Shown here: piece after piece, positions 49,018 to 60,261 of the stretch
Numbering within the stretch: the first letter of the stretch is position 1
Layout of the letters: every line of letters begins with the position of its first letter
Assembly: GCA_964020155.1 (NCBI GenBank)
Contig: OZ026547.1
Location: forward strand, 5,225,509 to 5,289,508
DNA from: Chondrilla cf. caribensis
Taxonomy: Eukaryota > Porifera > Demospongiae > Chondrillida > Chondrillidae
Direction: 5' to 3'
DNA: 64,000 bases
Program-made: the position numbers and the translations under genes
The notes under the pieces: model-generated
Databases searched by the model: none
What the model was told of the DNA's origin: nothing
What the model saw: only the letters and a program-made list of their open reading frames with translations

Positions 49018-49155
49018 TAGGAGGGTAATTGCTGAAGACAACCCACAGGGTTGAAATATACAGATGAAGAACTCTCTTCACCAGACTGCATTTTTAAAAG
49101 CTCCTTAATATGAAAGGATTTTCTCAATAGTATTTGGCAACTTGGCATTCCTAAA
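49018..49155 (+). mobile_element. Diverged solo 3' end of the Penelope-like element
   Basis: Resembles 2590-2735 throughout (for example GAAGAACTCTCTTCACCAGA is identical), with many substitutions and small gaps. It includes the hairpin motif at 49032-49056. No reverse-transcriptase sequence precedes it; the Merlin element ends 68 bp upstream. An old insertion of the family present at 1-5318. Confidence 0.8.
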
Positions 49156-49408
49156 TCGATTTTCAACATAGGTATAGTATAGGAAATTGCCTGTAACATT
49201 GGGGATTTATTGTGAGACTGGCTATTCTGGAATGTTGTTGAATAACAAGGACATGATTCCCAACTCGTGACATGCGCATGAAATGTATATATCACGGTGA
49301 AGTTTTCGAGTGTAGTAGATTCTTCTGGCATTCTCGTGCGTTTCTTGAAAAAAATATCTGTTTTCTCAAGATAAATCTACTTTTTACTTAGTCTAATAGA
49401 ACAGTATT

Positions 49409-49492
49409 CTATTACAGTCGTCAAGATGTCATAGTTGAAATCCTTTTCTTCTTTTTTTCAAAAATGTGGTGACATCTCAACAATGGTGATAG
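49409..49492. repeat. Foldback (MITE-like) element, family 1, copy 3
   Basis: Arms CTATTACAGTCGTCAAGATG and GACATCTCAACAATGGTGAT. Related to the copies in the gene A intron and at 23521. Confidence 0.5.
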
Positions 49493-49583
49493 ATATAAAC
49501 TGCTCTAATGGTGACATTTTGGACAAAATATCTTTGTCTCTATTTTCATTCTAAATATAATATGCAAGTAGTTATAATAATTG

Positions 49584-50324
49584 TACCATGATGCGTGGGC
49601 GTTTCCTTTGATGTGGTGGGGTGTTTATATGACTAAGACACCTTATTAATAATTCATGAGGTGTCTTACTAGTGCATTTTCAGCCTCTGTTCCTGTGATC
49701 ACTCAGAAGAATACTGCTTGGGCTATGACTGTTTGGGTTGACTGGACGGAATATCGGAATAGTGGTATGCCGAATGACAGCGAACAATATCCAAGTCCTC
49801 TCATTCATCAATCTATCTGCCTTGAGCTTTTTCATTATACCGTCTAGACATTTCTGGAAATCGGTGAAGTAGGTGCCATCAAAGATGTTCCAGCTTGGGT
49901 TAGTAATACAAATTTGCCGTAAAAGACCCCAACACAATTGGTACGGCATATTGGGTGGATAGGAATCACCATTCTTATTTCAAATGTCAAGCACAAAATG
50001 TGGTAACAATTTGGCGAGTTCTTCCTTCGTCATCTGATGAATGAGAGGACTTCGATATTGTTCGCTGTCATCTGGCATGCCACTATTCCGATATTCTGTC
50101 CAGTCGACCCAAACAGTCGTAGCCCAAGCAGTATTCTTCTGAGTGTTCAGAGGAACAGCTGACTTCTTAACACACTGAATACTTCTTTAGATGTCAAAGG
50201 TCCATAGCGTTCAGGTTTTGCCAGAAAAACGACAAGTTTTCAAACAACTAGACTACTTTCCTCGTAAAGAGTTCTCTAAGCCCGCGCGTAGAACTTGGTG
50301 AACACGTCATTTTATGCAATATTG
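49584..50324 (-). mobile_element. Internally deleted and partly inverted Crypton derivative
   Basis: Shares both ends with the adjacent full element: about 105 bp at its left end match 50325-50429, and about 110 bp at its right end match the end near 51780-51889. Inside, 49856-50190 corresponds to the N-terminal part of the recombinase gene with stops and substitutions, while 49703-49815 is an inverted copy of 50033-50150. The catalytic half is absent, so it cannot encode a recombinase. Confidence 0.75.
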
Positions 50325-51889
50325 TACCATGATGCGTGGGCGTTTCCTTTGATGTGGTGAGGTGTTTATATGACTAAGACACTTCATTAATAATTCATGA
50401 GGTGTCTTACTAGTGCATTTTCAACCTCATTAATAATTCATAAGAAACACAACACTACAGTTAATTCTGTAACAGTTAAAGAACAGAGCAGTTCATCTAC
50501 ACTACACTACTGGTTACTGTCTTTTCCAAAGGTAATGGTGACATTGCCACAATTGTGGAAAGTGAAGACACTTGGTGTATTTCCTTGTTGTTGACAAATG
50601 GGAAAAGGCAATATTTGACTCTGGTTTTCTTTGTCCTCATCTTCGAACTTTGGCATTTTGGGCCTTGGAATGGTACTGCTACAGCTGATGGCATCACTTA
50701 AATCGGAAAGTTGTTCCTTTGACACTCTTTTGTAATTGCGAATGCCATCTGTGCTTCTATGGCCTGTTTTAGCCATGATGAGTTGCTCATCAAAACCTTT
50801 TTGGAAGAGGCGGGTTGCCAAAGTTACGCGTAGTGAATGGTTTGTTTTGTACCCCGTAATCCCAGCACTTTTGCAAATTCGTGCAATGGTTTTGTCAAGG
50901 GTGTTGTGACCAACAGGAACACTTGCAAACCACACATCACCTATGGGCTTTGCCAAGGGTTTCAAATAGAAACTGTTGTTTGGTCGATTTTCAGGGCATC
51001 TACGACAGTACTCTTTGAAAATATGTACGATACACCTATCTGGATGCTGCAGATTCTCGTGCTGGACGACTCTTTTGGCTTCCAGTTTGCGCATCTTTAG
51101 CCCTCCACAGTTGTTCTTTGAAATGTCTTCAATATACTGTAAGTACTTTCTTTCACCAGATGGTTCAACTAATGATATTTGAGGAGGACTCCAGCGTAAT
51201 TGTCTGTGTTCTTGACCGCCTCTTAGCCCAAAACAGACACCAACAAGGTAGAAAAGAGCGTCCAAGAGTGCTTGTGGATTATGCGTTCCAAGTTGCCCGC
51301 TGGTCCAAAGACGCTCTTCTTCTTCGAAAGAGATAGGCTCCGCTTGGCGCTTACTGTTGCCCAAACCATTTGTTTTGAGTTTTTTCATTATACCGTCCAG
51401 ACATTTCTGGAAATCGGTGAAGTCTGGATCATCGAAGATGTTCCAGCTTGGATTGGTAGTACGAATTTGCCGCAAAAGACCGCAACACAATTGGTACAAC
51501 GTATTGGGTGGATAGGGATCGCCGTTCTTATTTCGAATCTCAAGCACAAAATGTGGTAGCCATTTGGCGAGTTCTTCCTTCGTCATCTGATGAATGAGAG
51601 GACTTGGATATTCTTCACTGTCATCAGGTAAGGCACTATTCCGGTACTCCGTCCAGTCGACCCAAACAGTCGTAGCCCAAGCAGTATTCTTCTGGGTGTT
51701 CAGAGGAACAGCTGACTTCTTAACACATTGGATACTTTCTTTAGATGTCAAAGGTCCAAAGCGTTTAGGTGTCGAAAACATTTTGCGAGAAAAACGAACA
51801 ATTTTCGAATGACTAGACTACTTCCCTACTAAAGTGTTCTACGTAAGCCCGCGCGGAACTTGGTTAACACGTCAATTCACGCAATATTG
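50325..51889 (-). mobile_element. Crypton-like tyrosine-recombinase element, full copy
   Basis: 1565 bp with one gene. The boundary sequence ATTG occurs at 49580-49583, 50321-50324 and 51886-51889, that is, at the outer ends and the junction of two head-to-tail units. Short direct repeats at the ends, no target duplication and a tyrosine recombinase are the hallmarks of Cryptons. Boundaries were inferred from comparison with the derivative unit. Confidence 0.75.
50507..51781 (-). CDS. Crypton-type tyrosine recombinase
   Basis: 424 residues, intact. Predicted to catalyse cut-and-paste of the element via a circular intermediate. N-terminal ~140 residues form a conserved helical region (KNTAWATTVWVDWTEYRN, TKEELAKWLPHFVLEIRNK), as in the DUF3504 / KIAA1958 / ZMYM group of Crypton-derived proteins. 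Catalytic candidates: Arg 187 (CFGLRGGQEHR), His 315 and Arg 318 (TNHSLR), His 341 (TGHRSTD) and Tyr 350 (IRNYKR). A Ser/Pro/Gln-rich C-terminal tail follows residue ~366. A damaged copy of its 5' half lies next to it, supporting a mobile origin over a host gene of the same family, which remains the alternative. Confidence 0.85.
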   Translation of the reverse strand: MFSTPKRFGPLTSKESIQCVKKSAVPLNTQKNTAWATTVWVDWTEYRNSALPDDSEEYPSPLIHQMTKEELAKWLPHFVLEIRNKNGDPYPPNTLYQLCCGLLRQIRTTNPSWNIFDDPDFTDFQKCLDGIMKKLKTNGLGNSKRQAEPISFEEEERLWTSGQLGTHNPQALLDALFYLVGVCFGLRGGQEHRQLRWSPPQISLVEPSGERKYLQYIEDISKNNCGGLKMRKLEAKRVVQHENLQHPDRCIVHIFKEYCRRCPENRPNNSFYLKPLAKPIGDVWFASVPVGHNTLDKTIARICKSAGITGYKTNHSLRVTLATRLFQKGFDEQLIMAKTGHRSTDGIRNYKRVSKEQLSDLSDAISCSSTIPRPKMPKFEDEDKENQSQILPFPICQQQGNTPSVFTFHNCGNVTITFGKDSNQ

Positions 51890-52012
51890 CATCATGGTAC
51901 AAGCCAGTTATCCACTTCGCACCTCGGGGTCATTGACTATACACACCCTCGGGCTCCGCCCTCGGGATGTGTATAGTCAATACCCCTCGGTGCTCAGTGA
52001 ATAACCTATACT
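51888..52012. repeat. Tandem hairpin repeat, unit 1
   Basis: 125-bp unit starting TGCATCATGGTACAAGCC and ending near ATAACCTATACT, with arms containing ATTGACTATACACACC and its complement around CCCTCGGGCTCCGCCCTCGGG. It directly abuts the Crypton end. Confidence 0.7.
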
Positions 52013-52125
52013 TGCATCATGGTACAAGCCAGTTATCCACTTCTCACCTCAGAGTCATTGACTATACACACCCTCGGGGTGTGTATAGTCAATACCCCTT
52101 GGTGCTCAGTGAATAACCTATACTA
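52013..52125. repeat. Tandem hairpin repeat, unit 2
   Basis: Same unit as 51888-52012 with a shorter loop; the arms differ at a few positions. Direct tandem arrangement. Confidence 0.7.
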
Positions 52126-52755
52126 ACCCACCACATTAGACAATTTCTTAAGGCTTATTGGAGCTACAATTCCAGCATTACTGAAGTCAAATATTGATGT
52201 TCAGATTAAGATATGCATAGTACAAAATTTTATGAGGAGGTCAGGGATGGTAGTGAAGCTTAAAACGATATCTTGGGGGAAATGGCATAGTGAAATCTTT
52301 CTAGGATTTGGTGGCCATTTTGCCAACACCAACGATGTTGACATGTCACTCCTGAGATAGTCCTAAAATGCCATGCAGCAGCAAATTCTATAGATAATCA
52401 GGTATAATTGCTGTAATTGATACCAAGAGATTAATGTTTCGTGTTTATATAATTTGGATTGAACTTATTTGTATGGTGCTTCATACAGAATCTCTAGTAA
52501 ATGTAGATAATAACATTTTGCATTTAGGCAGTTCATATTCAGCAGTATATGACTGATGATTCTGATACATGATATAATTATAAATTATCAAAGCAGATAA
52601 TACTACTTGTATGTCCATCAGTTCATAGGATTGTGTATCAATTGTTATTCTTGATGCAGTGTGTTATCATGCACTCCAATTAATAACTGTTGAGAAATAT
52701 CAATTACAAATCCAATCACTACTTGTTAATTCTCAAGAAAAATAATGACAATTAT
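52126..52755. other. Spacer 3' of gene G
   Basis: AT-rich, no gene recognised. Confidence 0.5.
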
Positions 52756-52761
52756 TTTATT
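52756..52761 (-). terminator. Polyadenylation signal of gene G
   Basis: AATAAA on the minus strand, 24 nt past the stop codon of gene G. Confidence 0.55.
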
Positions 52762-52785
52762 TATGCATTACATTTCTCAACGGTA

Positions 52786-54326
52786 CTATTCATCCTCATT
52801 ACAACATGCTCCTTTCTTTCCCTTGTTACCTCTTTGACCTTGTTCTCCTTTTTGTCCTGGTTCCCCTTTCTGTCCATCACTTCCTGGTTGTCCTTTTTCT
52901 CCTTGTTCTCCTTTTGTTCCATTGAGTCCTTGTGGTCCTTGGGGTCCGGGAGGTCCTGGAAGACCTATCTCTCCTGGCCCTGTGTCTCCTTTTTGACCAG
53001 TTTGACCAGTTTCTCCTGGCTCTCCAGCTTTCCCTCGCTTTCCCTGTTTTCCCCTCGGACCTCGCTCTCCATCGCTTCCTGGTTGTCCTGTTTCTCCTCG
53101 TTCACCTTTTGTCCCATTAAGTCCTGGCACCCCTGCATCTCCTTTCAGACCTTGTTCACCTTTCTGTCCATCACTTCCTGGTTGTCCCGTTTCTCCTCGT
53201 TCACCCTTTGTGCCATTAAGTCCTGGCACCCCTGGTTCACCTTTCTGTCCATCACTTCCTGGTTGTCCTGTTTCTCCTTTTGTTCCGTTGAGTCCTTGTG
53301 GTCCTTGGGGTCCTGGAGGTCCTGGAAGACCTAGCTCTCCTCTTCCACTCCGCTCCCCATGTGGTCCTGGCTCTCCCTTTTCACCAGTTTTTCCTGGATC
53401 TCCAGCTTTCCCTCGCTTTCCCTGTTTTCCCTTTGGACCTTGCTTTCCATCACTTCCTGGTTGTCCTGTTTCTCCTTGTTCACCTTTTGTTCCATTAAGT
53501 CCTGGCACCCCTGCATCTCCTTTCAGTCCTGGTTCACCTTTCTTTCCAACAATCCCTGGTTGTCCTGTTTCTCCTCGTTCACCTTTTGTTCCATTAAGTC
53601 CTGGCACCCCTGCATCTCCTTTCACTCCTGGGTCACCTTTCTGTCCAACATTCCCTGGTTGTCCTGTTTCTCCTTGTTCACCTTTTGTCCCATTAAATCC
53701 TTGGTTTCCTAACTTCCCTTTTTCTCCCTTTGTTCCATTTAGTCCTGGCACCCCTGGTTCTCCTTTCAGTCCTGGTTCACCTTTCTGTCCTGGTTGTCCA
53801 GTTTCTCCTTGTTCACCTTTTGTTCCATTATATCCTTGATTTCCTAACTTCCCTTTTTCTCCCTTTGTTCCATTTAGTCCTGGCACCCCTGGTTCTCCTT
53901 TCAGTCCTGGTTCACCTTTCTGTCCTGGCTGTCCTTTTTCTCCTTGTTCACCTTTTGTTCCATTATATCCTTGATTTCCTAACTTCCCTTTTTCTCCCTT
54001 TGTTCCATTTAGTCCTGGCACCCCTGGTTCTCCTTTCAGTCCTGGTTCACCTTTCTGTCCTGGTTGTCCAGTTTCTCCTTGTTCACCTTTTGTTCCATTA
54101 AATCCGTGATTCCCCAAGTCACCTTTCATCCCCTGTTGTCCTTTGGGACCTAGAGATCCCGGCAGACCTTGTTCTCCTTCTTCACCCCTCTCCCCAGGTG
54201 GTCCTGGGTCTCCCTTTTCACCCTTTGTTCCATTCATCCCATCCAGTCCTGGTGTTCCTCTAGCCCCTTTTTCTCCAGGTGGACAATTGCAACCATCTTG
54301 TCGTCTAGTTCTTTCCAGAAGTTTAT
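52786..54326 (-). CDS. Collagen-like gene G, exon 2 (longest Gly-X-Y domain)
   Basis: The acceptor TTGAACAG precedes base 54326. The joined product is 579 residues, about twice its relatives. Starts D-K-L-L-E-R-T-R-R-Q-D-G-C-N-C, then Gly-X-Y for over 480 residues with few interruptions, ending KKGACCNEDE with adjacent cysteines. Three tandem 135-bp units (same point at 53735, 53870 and 54005) encode 15 triplets each of the type GVPGLNGTKGEKGKLGNQGY; 99-bp units follow. Further internal repeats contain GPRGKQGKRGKAGEPG. All length changes keep the Gly register. The frame is clean and an AATAAA follows, so this is probably functional. Confidence 0.9.
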
Positions 54327-54413
54327 CTGTTCAAACGACAATGATACTATGTAATCCATATCAGTAACATTATTATTATTTACATGATTAGCACATACTG
54401 TATTCAAAATTCA

Positions 54414-54460
54414 ATTATGACATCTTGACAGCGGTAATAGTTAAGAACTGCTCTATTTGT
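54414..54460. repeat. Partial foldback element, family 1
   Basis: ATGACATCTTGACAGCGGTAAT resembles one arm of the family 1 foldback copies; the other arm is missing. It lies in the intron of gene G. Confidence 0.35.
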
Positions 54461-56990
54461 GGAAAATTAAGTTTGATTCACCCGTAAGAACATTTTCACT
54501 GTGATGACAGCTATTTATCTTTCACATAATCCACCAAAAAGACACACAAATCTAGCTAAATCAAAACACTTTGTGCGCAATTCACAAGTTATGCATTATG
54601 CCATTGTTACTCAATAACAGCTATGCATTACCAGTACTAATTCAGTTGTACACAGATATAACATGTGGGATCAGTACTTTAAACAAAATAGTTGCTGGAA
54701 AATAAACCTTGAATTTTCTGCCATTTTCTTCCTCCAGGACCGTTCCAATGAAGGAAAGAAAGGTTCAAACCCTTCTATGACATCAGAGCAATGTTTAAAA
54801 TTCTTGGAAATTTGTAATTCGTTCATTTGATGGAGATATTTTACTTGCTGTCATACCTATGATAAATGGTTTTACCGAAAAGCAAAAGTTTTGGTGGAAG
54901 GTAGAGTTAACCTTTTTAGTTTGAAACATTCCCCATAATAATACCTAACTTTTTACCATGTCACTTGTTGATTTCTTCCCCCATTTCTATTATGATGGTT
55001 ATTTTTGGTTTGTGGTGAGAAGCAAAAAACATAATCCATCACATGCTGACCATGGGAATGAATATCAACAAGCGACATGAAGTAAAGTTGGCTTTACCCT
55101 TCTTCTACCCAATGTCAATGCATACGTAGCTCTGGGCTTTAGTTAAACATTCCATATTCTTCAAGAAGTTTAGCTATGCTCAAAACCCAGAATACTCCTC
55201 CAGAGTATCTTACTGTCTACGAGCATAATAAGCATAAGAATAGGCAAATCCTTAAGATTCTCAAAAAGGATTTTGATTATAGACGATCTATAAAAGAGAA
55301 GAAAAATGCTCAGTTGCTGCGTTGTATTAGTACAATTGATTTCGTGTTTGAAATGTCACTAATCATCATGCAAATTGCATGAGACTTATCCCCACTTCCT
55401 GTGACTTTGATAAATAGCTGTGTTCCAGAGTTGTTAAATTGTCAATTTAATACCTTAACCACAAATTTTCAGACAACGCCCTCAGGTTATAACTGAGTAG
55501 ATCAAAATTTTTTTATCTGAGGTCATTAATAAATATAATGCATCTTATGCTACATTGATTTGGTGCCTAGGGGGTTTTAATGCATACAATGCCAGCTTTG
55601 TGTATACAATTGATGCATACATAGCTGTACATCAATGATGATGTACAAGATTTATACATGAACAAGTGCACATAAATGAGGGTGTTATCAAAACAGTTGG
55701 ATGAAATAAAGTGGATAGTAAAATTGTTTTCTTAGAAGTGTCTTTCCACACTAATTATTTGTCAATCGAATTGGTAAGCACCATAATATCTTATCTGCTG
55801 GGAGTAAATTTGATGATCTATTATTTCTCTCAGCAAAATCACAGAAGTCATATGTTAACCCTTTTCCAGTCGTGTTGCAATTTTTCGTGGTACTGCTCCA
55901 GGTTGCAAACCACTTTTAGTGGCATAAAAATTTTAGTTGTTGAAAACTTCAATAAGATGATGATGATGAAAACGAAGCTTATTCGACCTAATTTAATATC
56001 GATTGAAGTGTTCCTGGTGTAAAAGGGCTTGTTAGAGAACTATATAAGCAGAATTCTGACATAATTCGATAGTTACCGCCAAAATGTATAGTGCGCACAA
56101 CCGGGAGTTACGAGAGCCACTTAAGTGGCTTATGACCGGCTAAGGGTTGAATAATTGGATACATCGCTGTGTAGTCCCAGTTCACTATCAACTGAAATCT
56201 TCTAAAAATATCCTGTAAAAGGTGTTGATTAAAGTATGATTTAAGTATAAAATAAGGGTGTGAACACCTTATTTCATACCTATCTTTCAACTTTTAAGTA
56301 CCCTAATGTTGATGCGTTGATATTTTAAGGAGAAAATACGGGCTTTTGCCTAATCAGGAGTAAATAAGGATGTCCTCGTATGACAGTGAATTGAAATAAT
56401 AAGTAGGTTTTAAGTGCCTATGTCCTTAAAAGTTAAAATATAAGGATGTTTTAAAGGTGAATGGAGTTGTTAAATTTCATTATTAAGAGGAAAATGAGCC
56501 CCCATACTGTCGTACTTTAAAATTTGTGCCTAAATAATATTGTTATTTTACTTTGGACAATAACATATCCCGGTAAGGGCATGAAGTGAGGTAACAACAC
56601 AAAGCCTGGGAAAACAGTGTATTATGAATGAAGATGTCTTGCATTATGAATAGAATTAGAGTACAGAAGCTTCCCTGAACTTAATATTGCAAGTGACAAT
56701 TTATTTCAACCTGATAATGGCACCCAAGTAATTTGAAAGTAGTTGTATCCCCACGAAATATAGTCAATCAAATTGTTTGTGTCAAGTGATATATGCCTGT
56801 CCCTAAATATGTAGTTTTGGAAACAATCCCTTGATTTACATTTCTCTATTAAGTTCCAAAGTATTCTTTCACAAAGACATACGGTGGTAGCATACAATGA
56901 AATAAAATCATAGCGTCTATAGGCAGCTGGAAGTAAACCAGGAATGAAGAGTAGGGAATGCTGATTGTATTTGAAACTCAACAAACTCAC
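54461..56990. other. Intron of gene G
   Basis: Part of the 2664-nt intron (56990-54327). Short unassigned frames only. GCCACTTAAGTGGC, a perfect 14-bp palindrome, occurs at about 56114. Confidence 0.6.
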
Positions 56991-57189
56991 CTTTCAATTC
57001 AAGTGGTTCTATTCTCTTCTCCAACTGTTGTATTATCTGGTGAAGTGTCTGGATCTCTTCCTGTGACACCTTCACTTTGTTTTCAAGTTGTGAGAGTGCC
57101 TTTTCCCAATCAGTGCTACCCCCCATACTGGTAGCCACCACACAAAACAATAGAGCCACTTGTACAAAGACCTGAATACTTGGAGCCAT
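56991..57189 (-). CDS. Collagen-like gene G, exon 1: signal peptide and coiled coil
   Basis: ATG at 57189 (M-A-P-S-I-Q). Signal segment VFVQVALLFCVVATSMGG, coiled coil ALSQLENKVKVSQEEIQTL and IQQLEKRIEPLELK. Donor AAAG before GTGAGT. It joins exon 2 in phase (199 + 1541 nt). Confidence 0.88.
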
Positions 57190-57231
57190 AACTGTAGCTC
57201 CTGTCAATACTGTAAATTTCTTAGTACTAGT

Positions 57232-57269
57232 TTGTGGTAACCACAACTACAGAATAGGAAGTGTGTATA
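57232..57269 (-). promoter_or_regulatory. Gene G core promoter: palindrome and TATA-like box
   Basis: TTGTGGTTACCACAA at 57232-57246 with CTATACACAC just upstream (57263-57269). No (CA)n tract is present at the usual distance. Confidence 0.55.
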
Positions 57270-57299
57270 GTCACTGCAGAACACGCCCACTTTTAATGA

Positions 57300-57680
57300 T
57301 ATTCATTGCGTATTGTTCAGTTAGAAGTTTCCTTCAATCTTTAAAGGTATCATATCATGTTGGACATATATGCATTCTTAGTGATCCTTGGAGAGTGCTG
57401 TAAGTACACATAGTCTAAGTACTCGGTCACTGGACATCCCAAATTTCTGTATTCATCATGGTACTCTATGCATGGACATTAACTTTCACAGTGACCTTCT
57501 GAATTATCTTCTCACTTAATAGTTATTGAATGACACGGTTAGGGTTATTATTGCTGATTCAGTAATGCATGCACACTTCCCCGCATAATTTAATAACAAG
57601 CTAGTTGTCAATAATTGATAGTTGGCTGAATCCTTCAAGAACACTCACTTGTGTGTCCTCAACAACTCCTATGGCTTCTT
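57300..57680. repeat. Upstream block, copy next to gene G
   Basis: Runs from a CATATCATGTTGGACATATA stretch to CTTGTGTGTCCTCAACAACT, with the same internal order as the other copies. Confidence 0.6.
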
Positions 57681-58309
57681 CTGAGACGTATAGGCAGGCA
57701 CACCTTCATCCCACACATGCAGGGCTTCAGACGTCACCCCCCAATTACCTTGGGTCAGGCTTGCATCTATGGTAACAACAAAGCCATATAGTGAGACAAT
57801 GTGACCACTGAAACATGAGTGCCTTTATACAGAGGAACTTTGATGAGTTTGAGTTGACATTGGGCATAGTTCACTATTGGTCACTCAGGATATGTGGTCT
57901 GTGTGTAATGGTGGCTTTCATAACAGGTTCCTCTGTAGTTGCAACTTAGTCTGATGCGGCACACCTAAGCTTGTAATTTCGCAATTTAGTACAGAGATTT
58001 GGACACCATGTAGCAGTTTGAGTATCAGCACAAACTCGACTAATGGAGATACAGGCACAGTTCTCAAGCTAAAATAGCAACAAAATCCACTAACATGTTC
58101 TACAGGAGGAGAATGCATCTTCCTGGTAGGAGCATAATGTACTACCCTCAGGTTCTATTTTGAGAGGTGATACAGCCTAATAGTTGAATTAACATGTAAA
58201 ACTATGCACCACCTTGACAAGACACAGAATTAATCCATAATAGTATTCATATGTGACTCTTAAGTTTGGCATGCATTCACACTTAAGATTGTTTTAAGTT
58301 CTTAAGCCT

Positions 58310-58700
58310 TCAACCCTTCAATGTATCATATCATGTTGGTCATGTTATACATTCATGGTAATCCTTGAAGAGTTCTGTAAGCAAACTCTATCTAATTCAC
58401 TGGATAATCCGAACTTCTAGGCTGTTCGTGGGGTACCACCCATGGACACATACAGTCACAGTGACCATGAATCGCCGTATAAACTAATTATACTTGCATG
58501 ACATGGATATGGCTATTGTAACAGATTTAGCAAAACAAGATAATTGCATGACTAATGAAACACCTAGGCATTACTATGTCTGCCTATAATGTAATTTGCT
58601 GATTGGTAGGCATAACTGAATCCTTTAAAGAGCACTCACTTGTGTATCCTGAACATTTGTTAGTGCTCGTGAATGTCTAGATATTATTTGTGGTCCCACT
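58310..58700. repeat. Upstream block, additional copy
   Basis: Repeats the order seen at 57300 about 1 kb further on (CATATCATGTTGGTCATGTT, GATTGGTAGGCATAACTGAA). The intervening 57690-58300 has no recognisable gene. Confidence 0.6.
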
Positions 58701-59203
58701 TGATCCAGTATCTCCAACAGGATCCCTATGAAGTCGAGGAGGTTCTCTCATTCCTACTCCGCACACAGGATTTTGATGTTTCAGAATCTCACACACACAG
58801 TTTGCAGAGGATTGCATAGCAGTAGACGAGTAGATCTGGAAATGAAATAGTATGAACACAGCATCGGCTACTTGTGCAGCATGCTGTATTATTTTCATGT
58901 ACATATAACAGTGTCCACATCAGCAAATGGTGTATTAGCTGCACATTCATTGGGAACCGACGGCTGTTGATTTTTGGGTTGAGACAATGATATAATATTG
59001 TTGGAGCCAATTCCACTTAGAGTCATCATACAGGAGGCATTAAATTTGTGTGAAGATTTACTGAATCAGATGCCCTTGACATAGAAAGGGGCTCAAAAGG
59101 TAGATTCGATGCAGTGGCATCGATAGTGATTCAAAGATGTACAAATTATATGATTTCATCTCTACTGAACAAAATTAAACTTTACACTGTACATCAAAGA
59201 ATC

Positions 59204-59206
<3 letters not shown>

Positions 59207-59269
<63 letters not shown>
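59207..59269. repeat. (CA)n microsatellite
   Basis: Pure CA tract of about 60 bp between copies of the upstream block. Confidence 0.95.
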
Positions 59270-59270
<1 letters not shown>

Positions 59271-59279
59271 TAAGACACA

Positions 59280-60230
59280 TTATTTGATCAATTATCCATT
59301 TATAATTTCCAGATTGTTCAATGGGTACTACCAAAGAACATATGCAGTCAATATGACCATCTGATATACCAAATAACATCATCTTTGCTTGACTTTGTTT
59401 TGTCCATTGTCAATGATATGGTTACACATGCATGGTTGCACCACTAATGGAATAACTGCATGTCTTCCGATAATGTAATGGCAGGATCTAGAGCAGTGTA
59501 ATTTTAATGATATTTTTATTGAGTCCTGGTAAAACAAATGTGGAGCAATTAATGTTACTCTTAATGCCATTCACAACATTGTTTTAAGTTCAGTTGCATT
59601 GTACACTTACTACCCCAGCCACTGAGATCTCCAGAATTGCCTCATAACTTCATCATGCTTGCATGAATTTGTTTGTGCATTGTAATTGAGTTATCAACAG
59701 GCCCATAGTAACACCACTAATTTAATGACTGTTTGTCTTCCCATAATGTAATTTTCTGCTTGGTAGGGTGGACTGAATCCTTCAAAAATCACTCACTTGT
59801 GTATGCTCAATGTCTCCTAGTGCTCCTGGATATCTAAAAGTTTCTCGTGGTCCAAGTTGATTCAGTATCACCAACAGCTACTGGTTCCCCTTGGAGTTTA
59901 GGAGGTACTTGTGTTCCATTTTCTTTTCATAGCATATTATCATGAGGTCATCATATGCATATGCCTTGTCTTCTGCAGGTTACAGGAGCTGAGCTCATGA
60001 AGTGCAGTTAGCTTTTACCTAGGACATTTTTACAAGTCTTACATTAATGTTGCGGTGGCTATCCCGGTCCTATTGGTCATTAAGTCTCCAATGTTTATCA
60101 TGGTGTTCTACTCAATGCACATGCATGACATGACATATGCACTCACAGTGACCATCTAAATTGCCTATAATATCGTCAACCTTGTATGACATTGTCGAGT
60201 CTATCGTTGTTCGCTCAGCAATGTTTTTTT
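59280..60230. repeat. Upstream block, further partial copies
   Basis: Partial copies around 59430-59480 (GCACCACTAATGGAATAACT) and 59700-59860 (CCCATAATGTAATTTTCTGC, CTCCTAGTGCTCCTGGATAT), plus a trace near 60120 (ATGCACTCACAGTGACCATC). Together with 57300 and 58310 this is local amplification of the block. Confidence 0.55.
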
Positions 60231-60261
60231 GCAATTTTATAAGTAAGATATAGTATATATA

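Noticed and set aside
50507..51781. Reading the tyrosine recombinase as a domesticated host gene (KIAA1958/ZMYM-like)
   Set aside because: A damaged partial copy sharing both flanks abuts it and boundaries share ATTG, which fits a mobile element better.
51888..52125. Transcription terminator hairpins
   Set aside because: Bacterial-style terminators are not expected in this genome; tandem hairpin units fit a repeat element.
53735..54140. Regular short repeats resembling a CRISPR array
   Set aside because: The units are coding Gly-X-Y sequence in register; there are no unique spacers between identical palindromic repeats.
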